Made by a program: the position numbers and the translations under genes. Below the pieces are notes generated by a model. That model saw only the letters and a list, made by a program, of their open reading frames with translations, did no database searches and was not told the origin of the DNA. From a virus, in IMG/VR virus record IMGVR_UViG_3300042868_013265, positions 1 through 64,000 of that record: 64,000 bases of DNA; one strand, written 5' to 3'. Below, one piece after another: positions 49,822 through 60,900 of this stretch (positions within the stretch are counted from its first letter, which is position 1; every line of letters begins with the position of its first letter).

Positions 49822-51968
49822 GAATAGCACATATTCAACCAAGCGTAATTTCAGTCCCCCCTAACGGATGGGGGGCAATTGAAAAAATCATTTGGGAATA
49901 CAAAATGGTTTTGAATCAGTTAGGACACGTCTGCGAAGTAGTCAATTTGCAGGATTTGAAGGCTGAAGAATGGGATATCATCCATTGCCATATGTTTGAC
50001 CAAGCATTATGGTTGGCTGAACAAAAAGTTCCATATTTTTATTCGCACCACGACCATCATTCGATGGTTTGGGGTGAAGAAAGTGCTAATTATCAATTAA
50101 ATCTAAAAGCAATGAGACTTGCTGAGATTGCCTTTGTTCACGCACAAAGTAGTATTGAGATGTTTAAAAATATCCCTTATTATTTGAGTCACGGTGTGAA
50201 TACTGAATTCTTTGATTTTATAAGGCCGAAAAATATTGATGAACCGAATATTATTATTGTCGGGAACAATGGTTTGGCGGGAACTGAGCAAGTCTTTGAC
50301 CGAAAAGGTTTCAGGTATGCAATTGAGGCCGCACGTGAATTAAAATGGACAATTACTATGGTTGGTCCCAAAGCAACCCAAGAACAGTTTCTGAAGGAAA
50401 ATCCCGATTTGCAGTATGAAAAACTAAGGTTGGTTTTTGATGCGGACGAGGAGCGGTTGAAGAAAGAATTACAGAATGCTCATTTAATGATTCACGCTAC
50501 GTTTGTAGAGGCAGGTCATCCACCTTTAACACCTTTGGAAGCAATGTCTTGCGGGGTCCCTGTAATTGGTACACCAATGGGTATTGATGTGCCTCAAATA
50601 ATATGTGAAAGAACTACCGAAAGCGTAGTAGAAGGAATTAAACAATTCGTATTTCAAAGAAATTCATTAATTGCAGAAGCACGCCTAATTGCTGAAAATT
50701 ACGATTGGAAAATTATTGTTGAAAATAATTTATTGAAATGGTATTTTCAGGTCTTGGACCGAAACAATATGGCTAATACGGCCCGTAGAATTTACCATCA
50801 ATCGACCATAAATAAAGTGCAAGACACTATGATGTTCAAGTACTTAGATGGTGCGAGAGTGGATTTGGTTGGTAGTAGCGATAAAACGTATAAGGCCGAA
50901 CTTTCGGTTCGGGATGAGCACTTAGGAATTATTTTCAGTGCAGATTTAAAATGCGGTATGTATGCTCAGGGTGCAATGAAATATCATAGATATTGGGAAT
51001 GGAAAATTACGGATGAAAAAGGGAACGAATTTTTACATCCATATGATGCGACGGACAAACGTGTTTATGTGGCGATTGAAAGTTCAAGTTTAGGAGACTC
51101 TTTGGCTTGGGTCCCAATAGTTGATGAGTTTAGAAAGGTGCACAATTGCAAAATGATTATCAGCACTTTTTGGAACGATATGTTCAGGGATGCATACCCT
51201 GAAATGGAATTTATCAGGGCGGGAACACCCGTTAATAATATTTATGCAATGTACAGGATTGGTTGGTATTACGAGAACGACGGTTTAGAGGTACATTATG
51301 GACATCACTCACGCGATTTCCGCAAATTTTCTTTGCAAGGTACAGCCTGTGATATTTTAGGTCTTCCTGACATCGAAATAAAACCAAAATTAAAGGAAAT
51401 TGAAGGGCAAAAAAATGATAAAAAATATGTAGTTATTGCACCTCACGCTTCGAGCCATTGTAAATATTGGCACAACGAAGAAGGATGGTCTAAAGTTGTC
51501 GAATTTTTAAACGAGTTAGGTTATGAGGTTTGGAACATCTCAAAGGAGTCTGCATCAAGCGATTGGGAGAATTCTAAGTTGCCAAAAAATGCATTAAAAA
51601 ACGTAATTGATAAGACGGGAGACATACATATAGACGAAAGGATTTCTCAAATAAAATCCTCATCTTTGTTTATTGGATTAGGAAGCGGACTTTCTTGGTT
51701 GGCTTGGGCCTGTGATACACCTGTTGTTCTGATAAGTGGTTTCTCACGGCCTATAAGCGAATTTAGTGATTGCACCCGCGTTTTTAATCAAAATGTGTGT
51801 AATGGATGCTTTAACGATTACAGGCTTGACGCGGGTAATTGGAATTGGTGCCCTAAATATGAAAATACTGACAAAATGTATGAATGCAGTAAGTCAATTA
51901 CACCTGAACAGGTAATTGACGCAATTAGGAAAACACTAAACAAGCACCAAACAGCACCCGATGGCTAA
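49818..51968 (+). CDS. GT4-TibC-like O-heptosyltransferase fusion
   Basis: 716 residues. Residues 1-310 are a GT4 enzyme (MRIAHIQPSVISVPPNGWGA, HATFVEAGHPPLTPLEAMSC). Residues about 340-715 match the iron-binding autotransporter O-heptosyltransferase family: VYVAIESSSLGDSLAWVPIV, ISTFWNDMFRDAYPEMEFI, VVIAPHASSHCKYWHNEEGW, FIGLGSGLSWLAWACDTPVV and a four-Cys site at 661, 664, 678 and 690 with GNWNWCPKY. Relatives (TibC, Aah) transfer heptose to Ser in adhesin repeats. The gene overlaps the giant Ser/Thr/Gly fibre by 8 nt, which makes that fibre the obvious acceptor candidate. Confidence 0.88.
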   Translation: MRIAHIQPSVISVPPNGWGAIEKIIWEYKMVLNQLGHVCEVVNLQDLKAEEWDIIHCHMFDQALWLAEQKVPYFYSHHDHHSMVWGEESANYQLNLKAMRLAEIAFVHAQSSIEMFKNIPYYLSHGVNTEFFDFIRPKNIDEPNIIIVGNNGLAGTEQVFDRKGFRYAIEAARELKWTITMVGPKATQEQFLKENPDLQYEKLRLVFDADEERLKKELQNAHLMIHATFVEAGHPPLTPLEAMSCGVPVIGTPMGIDVPQIICERTTESVVEGIKQFVFQRNSLIAEARLIAENYDWKIIVENNLLKWYFQVLDRNNMANTARRIYHQSTINKVQDTMMFKYLDGARVDLVGSSDKTYKAELSVRDEHLGIIFSADLKCGMYAQGAMKYHRYWEWKITDEKGNEFLHPYDATDKRVYVAIESSSLGDSLAWVPIVDEFRKVHNCKMIISTFWNDMFRDAYPEMEFIRAGTPVNNIYAMYRIGWYYENDGLEVHYGHHSRDFRKFSLQGTACDILGLPDIEIKPKLKEIEGQKNDKKYVVIAPHASSHCKYWHNEEGWSKVVEFLNELGYEVWNISKESASSDWENSKLPKNALKNVIDKTGDIHIDERISQIKSSSLFIGLGSGLSWLAWACDTPVVLISGFSRPISEFSDCTRVFNQNVCNGCFNDYRLDAGNWNWCPKYENTDKMYECSKSITPEQVIDAIRKTLNKHQTAPDG

Positions 51969-54900
51969 AAACATTTTAATAACACCCTATAGGAATTCCA
52001 CGAATCCTTTAGAGTTGCCGAAAATAGACTTTATTAATGGCTCGACTGCCATTACACTTCAAGTTGAAGAAACCTCACAGTCGTTAACTTTTGTTGGTTC
52101 TGCAGGCACACTGTTGCAAATCAATAATGATTTAACAGGCACGACAATATCAACCAAAAACATTGCAATTACAGGTGTAATTAAAAACACAGGTATAACC
52201 TCGAATTCGGGGCTCAATGATTTTGTGGTAGTTGATATTGCTACGGGTCAGTTTTATTACCGTAGTGCACCAACGGGCACTTCAGGTAGTTCAGGTCAAA
52301 GTGGAACAAGCGGAACCTCGGGAGCAAACGGCTCTTCGGGCACCTCGGGAGCAAGCGGTTCAAGTGGTACTTCAGGAGCAAATGGCTCATCAGGTACTTC
52401 GGGAGCAAACGGCTCAAGTGGTACTTCAGGAGTGAACGGTACATCGGGAACATCGGCATCAAGTGGTACATCAGGAGCAAATGGCTCTTCGGGTACTTCA
52501 GGTGATTCAGGTAGTTCAGGTACGTCAGGAGCAAATGGCTCATCAGGCACTTCGGGAGCAAACGGTTCATCGGGAACATCGGGCGCAAACGGCTCAAGTG
52601 GAACATCGGGTAACTCGGGTTCATCGGGAACATCGGGTGCAAATGGTTCATCAGGTACGTCAGGTGAAAGTGGTTCTTCAGGTACTTCAGGGTCGAATGG
52701 TTCATCAGGAACTTCGGGTTCAAGCGGAACTTCAGGGAACTCAGGCTCTTCAGGTACGTCGGGTGACTCAGGTTCTTCGGGTACTTCAGGTGCTAACGGC
52801 ACTTCAGGAACTTCGGGTGAAAGTGGCTCAAGTGGAACATCGGGTAATTCAGGTTCGTCAGGAACATCGGGTAACTCAGGTTCATCAGGCACATCAGGAG
52901 CAAACGGTTCTTCGGGAACATCAGGTGCAAGTGGTGCAGAAATTACAGATGGTTGGGATTGGGGAACTCCTGTTAACAGTACGAAAATGTATTCAAGTAA
53001 TGGAAACTTGGATTCATCAACTGTATTATTAAATATTTCGGAAACCTCTTTATCATTGACCGATTATGCAAGTCAATTTGCATTGATGGGAGTTGGGTCT
53101 CGAATCACTACAAGAGGGGGCCTTTTTGCGGCAAATGTTACAAATTGGGAAGTTACCTCAGTTACAGATGCGGGAACGTATTACGAATTCGGAGTTGTAT
53201 ATCTTTCAGGTACACAATGGACTCCAACTTCAGGAGATGATATTTTATGTGATTTTGCAATTGCAGGTAAATCGGGTTCAAGTGGAACAGCGGGTACCTC
53301 AGGGCAAAATGGCTCTTCGGGTACTTCAGGAGCGAATGGTACATCAGGTACTGCAGGAACAACGGGTTCATCAGGTACTTCAGGTGCAGGTGTAGCAAAC
53401 TATTATGCTCAATATAGCAGTAGCCAATCACAACCATTATTGGCTGTAAATACACCTCAGGTAGTTACTTATGACACGGTTGAAATTGAAAATGGTATTT
53501 CGTTTTCAGGTGGACAAATCACTGTTCAATACTCGGGTATTTACGAATTTACTTTTTCTCCTCAAGTAGAAAAAACGCAAGGTGGTACAGCAGTAAACGT
53601 CGACTTTTTTATAAGGAAAAATGGCTTTGATGTTATTCGAACGGATTCAATACTCGGATTAGTATCTAATAGTTCGACACAACTTCCGTTTGTTGCATTG
53701 ACGTTGGAATTATTGCAAAATGATTTTATTGAATTATTATTTGCATCAACCACCACCTTTGTACAGTTAACTGCGGTTGGCGCAAAGACAACACCATTTA
53801 TTGCGCCCGCAGCACCATCAATTATTGTTTCATTGAAAAATATTGGTGTAGCCGCAGTTGCATATACATCAACATCAGGTACTTCGGGTCAAAGTGGTAC
53901 TGCGGGAGTTTCGGGGTCTTCAGGAACATCAGGTTCTACAGGTTCAAGCGGAACGTCAGGAGAAAGCGGCACAAGTGGTACATCAGGTTCTACAGGTTCA
54001 AGTGGTACATCGGGAGAAAATGGTTCAAGTGGAACTTCGGGTTCTACAGGTTCAAGCGGTACATCGGGAGAATCAGGTTCAAGCGGAACTTCAGGAGAAA
54101 ACGGTTCAAGCGGAACTTCGGGTTCTGCAGGTTCAAGTGGAACATCAGGTTCTACAGGTTCAAGCGGAACTTCAGGAGAAAGCGGCTCAAGCGGTACATC
54201 AGGGTCTTCAGGAACATCGGCATCAAGTGGCACATCAGGTTCTACAGGTTCGAGCGGTACATCGGGTTCTGCAGGTTCAAGTGGAACTTCAGGTTCTACA
54301 GGTTCATCAGGAACTTCAGGAGAAAGCGGCTCAAGTGGAACTTCAGGTTCTACAGGTTCATCAGGAACTTCAGGAGAAAGCGGCTCAAGCGGTACATCAG
54401 GTGAAAGTGGTTCAAGCGGTACATCAGGTGATAGCGGTTCAAGCGGAACTTCAGGAGAAAGCGGTTCAAGCGGAACTTCAGGAGAAAGCGGTTCAAGTGG
54501 AACTTCAGGAGAATCAGGTTCAAGTGGAACTTCAGGTACATCGGCATCGAGTGGAACGTCAGGTTCTACAGGTAGTTCGGGCACTTCGGGAGAAAATGGT
54601 TCAAGTGGAACGTCAGGTTCTACAGGGACTTCGGGTTCTTCAGGAAGTTCAGGTACTTCAGGAGAAAATGGCTCATCAGGTACAAGCGGTGAATCAGGAA
54701 CCTCGGGAACTTCAGGTTCGAGCGGTAGTACGGGTACATCAGGTTCTGCGGGCACAAGTGGCAGCACAGGAACCTCAGGTTCTACAGGTTCATCAGGAAC
54801 AAGCGGTTCTTCAGGTACTTCGGGCGAAAATGGCTCAAGCGGTACTTCAGGTTCAGCGGGCTCAAGCGGCACTTCGGGCGAAAATGGCTCAAGTGGTACG

Positions 54901-57900
54901 TCAGGTTCATCAGGGACTTCGGGTTCTACAGGGACAAGCGGTGAATCAGGAACGTCGGGAACTGCGGGTTCAAGCGGTAGTACAGGTACATCAGGTTCTG
55001 CGGGCACAAGTGGTAGCACAGGTACTTCGGGTTCTGCGGGTTCAAGCGGAACAAGCGGCTCTTCAGGCACTTCGGGCGAAAATGGCTCAAGCGGTACTTC
55101 AGGTTCAACGGGCTCAAGCGGAACAAGCGGTAGCACAGGAACTTCAGGTTCTACGGGTACAAGTGGTTCAAGCGGTAGCACAGGCTCAAGTGGGTCTTCG
55201 GGCGAATCAGGAACTTCAGGTTCTACGGGCACTTCGGGTTCTACAGGTTCTTCAGGAACAAGTGGTGAATCAGGAACATCAGGCACTACGGGTTCAAGCG
55301 GTTCGACAGGTTCTTCAGGAACGTCGGGCTCAAGTGGTACATCGGCATCAAGTGGAACGAGCGGCTCATCAGGTATAAATGGTTCTTCAGGAACTTCAGG
55401 AAGCACAGGTACTTCGGGTTCTGCAGGAACTTCAGGTGCAAATGGCTCTTCAGGAACAAGCGGAAGCGCAGGTTCAAGTGGAACAAGTGGTTCTACGGGT
55501 TCTTCAGGCACTTCGGGTAGTTCAGGAACGTCCGCATCAAGCGGTTCAAGTGGTTCAAGCGGCTCTACGGGGTCAAGCGGAACTTCAGGTTCATCAGGAA
55601 CTTCAGGCGCAAATGGCTCTTCAGGAACAAGCGGAAGTGCGGGTTCAAGTGGAACAAGCGGTTCAACAGGTTCTTCAGGGACATCAGGTTCAAGTGGTAC
55701 ATCCGCATCAAGCGGCTCAAGCGGTTCAACAGGTTCTTCAGGAACATCAGGAAGCGCAGGCTCATCAGGAACTTCAGGCGCGAATGGTTCTTCAGGAACA
55801 AGCGGTTCATCAGCAACATCGGGTTCAGCAGGTTCAAGTGGTTCTGCGGGTACTTCAGGTAGTTCAGCAACATCAGGTTCTTCAGGGTCTTCAGGCACTT
55901 CAGGTAGTTCAGGTACCTCAGGGGCTAACGGTTCATCGGGAACAAGTGGCTCATCAGGAACGAGTGGTTCTACAGGTTCAAGCGGCACATCGGGTGCCAA
56001 TGGTTCATCGGGAACATCGGGTTCTTCAGGAACAAGCGGTTCTGCGGGTTCAAGTGGCTCTACAGGCTCATCGGGAACATCAGGCTCTTCAGGAACAAGT
56101 GGTTCTGCGGGGTCAAGTGGCTCTACGGGCTCTTCGGGAACAAGCGGCTCTTCGGGTTCAAGTGGAACATCAGGTGCAAATGGTTCGAGCGGAACTGCAG
56201 GTTCAAGTGGTACATCAGGTTCTTCAGGAACAAGCGGAAGCGCGGGTTCAAGTGGAACATCAGGTGCAAATGGCTCTTCAGGTACTGCAGGTTCGTCAGG
56301 AACAAGCGGAAGCGCAGGCTCAAGTGGTTCTGCAGGTACGTCGGGAGCAAATGGCTCTTCAGGGACTTCGGGTAGTTCAGGTTCAAGTGGCTCCACAGGT
56401 TCAAGTGGAACATCGGGAAGTTCAGGTTCTACAGGAACTTCAGGGTCTTCAGGAACATCGGCATCAAGTGGAACTTCAGGTTCTTCAGGAAGTGCAGGAA
56501 CGTCAGGAGCAAATGGTTCTTCAGGAACATCAGGGTCAAGCGGTAGTTCGGGTTCAACAGGTTCGTCAGGAACATCGGGTGCAAATGGCTCATCGGGAAC
56601 AAGTGGTTCTGCGGGTTCAAGTGGCTCTACAGGTTCTTCAGGAACATCAGGGTCTTCAGGAACTTCAGGTTCTACAGGTTCAAGCGGTTCTGCAGGTACA
56701 TCAGGTAGTTCGGCAACTTCAGGCTCTTCAGGTTCTTCAGGAACAAGCGGAAGTGCAGGAACATCAGGTGCAAATGGCTCTTCAGGGACTTCGGGTTCAT
56801 CAGGAACAAGCGGAAGCACGGGTTCAAGCGGTTCTGCGGGTACATCAGGTGCAAACGGCTCTTCGGGCACTTCAGGCTCCACAGGTTCAAGCGGAACTTC
56901 AGGTTCTGCAGGTTCAAGTGGTTCTACAGGCTCTTCAGGAACATCGGGTTCTACAGGTTCAAGTGGTTCAACGGGCTCTTCAGGGACTTCGGGTTCATCA
57001 GGAACAAGCGGAAGCGCGGGTTCAAGCGGTTCTGCGGGCACTTCAGGTGCCAACGGCTCTTCAGGAACTTCAGGCTCTTCAGGTACAAGCGGAAACGCAG
57101 GCTCTTCAGGTACATCAGGTTCATCAGGCTCAAGTGGTTCTGCAGGGACAAGCGGTTCTACAGGTTCATCAGGAACAAGTGGCTCTGCAGGTTCAAGTGG
57201 AACATCAGGTTCAGCGGGTTCAAGTGGTTCAACAGGTTCCTCAGGTACTTCAGGCGCAAATGGCTCTTCAGGTACTTCAGGCTCTTCAGGAACTTCGGGA
57301 AGCACAGGTTCAAGTGGCTCTTCAGGGTCTACAGGCTCATCAGGAACTTCAGGTTCATCAGGAACGAGTGGTTCTACGGGTTCAAGCGGTTCTACAGGTT
57401 CTTCAGGAACAAGCGGTAGCGCAGGTTCATCGGGAACATCGGGCGCAAATGGTTCGAGCGGAACATCGGGCTCATCAGGAACTTCAGGGTCTACAGGTTC
57501 TTCAGGAACTGCAGGCTCATCAGGTACTTCAGGAACAAGAGGTTCTTCAGGTACAAGCGGAAGTACGGGTTCAAGTGGTTCTACAGGTTCTTCAGGTACT
57601 TCAGGCTCAAGCGGCACAAGTGGAAGCGCAGGCTCTTCGGGCTCTGCAGGTACTTCAGGTGCAAACGGGTCATCAGGAACGTCAGGTTCAAGCGGTACAA
57701 GTGGTAGCACGGGCTCAAGTGGTTCTTCAGGTTCTACAGGCACTTCAGGAACGGCAGGCTCTTCAGGAACAAGTGGAAGCGCGGGTTCAAGCGGTTCAAC
57801 AGGTTCTTCAGGGTCAAGCGGAACAGCAGGCTCGTCAGGAACATCAGGAGCGAATGGGTCCTCAGGCACTTCAGGTTCAAGTGGTTCTTCAGGTTCAACA

Positions 57901-60900
57901 GGTTCTTCGGGAACATCAGGGTCTTCAGGAACAAGCGGAAGCGCAGGTTCAAGCGGTTCTACAGGTTCTTCGGGCTCAAGTGGTACTGCAGGTTCTTCAG
58001 GAACATCGGCATCAAGTGGTAGCGCAGGAACTTCAGGTTCATCAGGAACTTCGGGTGCAAACGGTTCAAGCGGAACGAGCGGAAGCGCAGGTTCATCAGG
58101 AACCTCGGGCTCTTCAGGTTCTGCAGGAACTTCAGGTATAAATGGTTCTTCAGGAACATCGGGGTCTTCAGGGACATCGGGTTCTTCAGGTTCAAGTGGT
58201 TCAACAGGCTCAAGTGGAACAAGCGGTAGCGCGGGTTCAAGCGGTTCTACAGGTTCATCGGGCTCAAGCGGAACTGCGGGTTCATCAGGAACTTCAGGCG
58301 CAAATGGTTCTTCAGGAACGAGCGGAAGCGCAGGTTCATCAGGAACATCAGGTTCAAGCGGAACATCAGGAACTGCAGGTTCAAGCGGAACGTCGGGTAC
58401 AAGAGGTTCAAGTGGAACGAGTGGCAGCACAGGTTCAAGCGGTTCTACGGGTTCTTCAGGCACCTCAGGTTCTTCAGGAACTTCAGGAGCAAACGGTTCA
58501 TCAGGGACTTCAGGTTCAAGCGGAACAAGTGGTTCTGCGGGCTCTTCAGGCACTTCGGGTTCAAGCGGAACAAGCGGTAGCACAGGGTCAAGTGGGTCAA
58601 CAGGTTCAAGTGGCACAAGCGGTAGCGCAGGTTCTTCAGGAACATCAGGTTCTGCAGGTTCCTCAGGTACTTCAGGCGCAAATGGTTCAAGCGGAACAAG
58701 CGGAAGCGCAGGTTCTTCGGGTTCTACGGGCTCATCAGGTACCTCAGGTTCAAGCGGAACAAGCGGTAGCGCAGGCTCAAGCGGTTCTACAGGTTCAAGT
58801 GGAACATCAGGCTCGGCAGGTTCAAGTGGCTCAACAGGTTCATCAGGTTCTTCAGGAACTGCAGGCTCTTCAGGAACATCAGGAGCAAACGGCTCAAGTG
58901 GCACATCGGGCTCTTCAGGAAGCGCGGGCTCTTCGGGTTCTACAGGAAGTTCAGGAACCTCAGGTTCAAGTGGAACGAGCGGTAGCACAGGTTCTTCGGG
59001 TTCTACGGGCTCTTCAGGCACATCAGGCTCAAGCGGAACATCCGCGTCAAGTGGTTCTTCGGGTACATCGGGTTCCGCAGGTTCTTCAGGAACTTCGGGA
59101 GCAAATGGCTCTTCAGGAACTTCGGGCTCTGCAGGAAGTGCGGGCTCAAGCGGTTCAACAGGCTCTTCAGGCACATCAGGCTCAAGCGGAACATCAGGAA
59201 GTACGGGTTCAAGTGGCTCTACGGGTTCGTCAGGAACTTCGGGTTCTTCAGCAACATCAGGCTCTGCGGGTTCTTCGGGAACAGCAGGCTCGTCAGGTTC
59301 TTCGGGAACTTCGGGCGCAAACGGCTCAAGTGGTACTTCAGGTTCTGCAGGTTCTACAGGCTCAAGTGGTACTTCGGGCTCCTCAGGAACTTCGGGCACA
59401 GCGGGTTCAAGTGGTACTTCGGGCACAGCGGGTTCAAGTGGTACTTCAGGCACAAGGGGTTCGAGCGGTACTTCAGGAAGTACAGGCTCAAGCGGTTCTA
59501 CGGGTTCATCAGGAACGAGTGGTTCTTCAGGCACCTCGGGTGCAAACGGTTCAAGCGGAACTTCGGGTTCTTCAGGTAGTGCGGGGTCAAGTGGCTCTAC
59601 AGGCTCATCAGGAACTTCAGGTTCAAGCGGTACAAGTGGTAGTACAGGTTCTTCAGGCTCTACGGGTTCTTCAGGGACATCAGGTTCATCAGCAACTTCG
59701 GGCTCTGCAGGTTCGTCAGGGACTTCAGGAAGTGCGGGTTCATCAGGTACTTCGGGGGCAAATGGGTCGAGCGGAACAAGCGGTAGCGCAGGTTCTTCGG
59801 GTTCTACAGGTTCATCAGGAACCTCAGGTTCAAGCGGAACAAGCGGAAGTGCAGGCTCAAGCGGTTCAACGGGTTCAAGCGGAACATCAGGCTCTGCAGG
59901 TTCAAGTGGAACGAGCGGTTCTGCAGGTTCTTCAGGAAGTGCGGGCTCATCAGGTACATCAGGTGCAAATGGTTCAAGCGGAACAAGCGGAAGCGCGGGT
60001 TCTTCAGGAAGCACAGGTTCATCAGGAACATCGGGTTCTTCAGGAACAAGCGGTAGCACGGGTTCTTCGGGGTCTACAGGCTCAAGCGGAACAAGCGGTA
60101 GCGCAGGTTCTTCAGGAACATCGGCATCAAGTGGAAGTTCAGGAAGCGCAGGTACATCAGGAAGTTCAGGAACATCGGGGGCCAACGGCTCAAGCGGTAC
60201 TTCAGGTTCTGCAGGTAGTGCGGGCTCAAGTGGTTCTACAGGGTCAAGTGGTACTTCGGGTTCATCAGGAACAAGTGGTAGCACGGGTTCAAGTGGTTCT
60301 ACAGGCTCATCAGGAACTTCAGGTTCGAGTGGAACAAGTGGTAGTGCAGGTTCAAGCGGAACTTCAGGTTCTTCGGGAACTTCGGGCACAGCGGGGTCAA
60401 GCGGTACTTCAGGAACAAGAGGTTCGTCAGGAACTTCAGGTTCGACAGGTTCATCAGGTTCTACGGGCTCATCAGGTTCTACAGGAACTTCAGGCTCAAG
60501 CGGTTCGTCAGGAACTTCAGGAGCAAACGGTTCAAGTGGTACAAGCGGTAGTGCGGGCTCATCAGGTTCTACAGGTTCTTCAGGCACATCAGGCTCAAGC
60601 GGTACATCAGGAAGCGCGGGTTCAAGCGGCTCTACGGGGTCATCAGGAACATCAGGTTCTTCAGCAACTTCGGGTTCTGCAGGTTCATCAGGAACTGCAG
60701 GCTCTTCAGGTTCTTCGGGAACTTCAGGTGCAAATGGCTCAAGCGGTTCAAGCGGAACAAGTGGTAGTTCAGGTTCATCAGGCTCTACAGGTTCTTCAGG
60801 AACATCAGGTTCAAGCGGAACAAGCGGAAGCGCGGGTTCTTCGGGTTCAACGGGTTCAAGCGGTACAAGCGGCTCTTCAGGAACATCGGCATCAAGCGGA

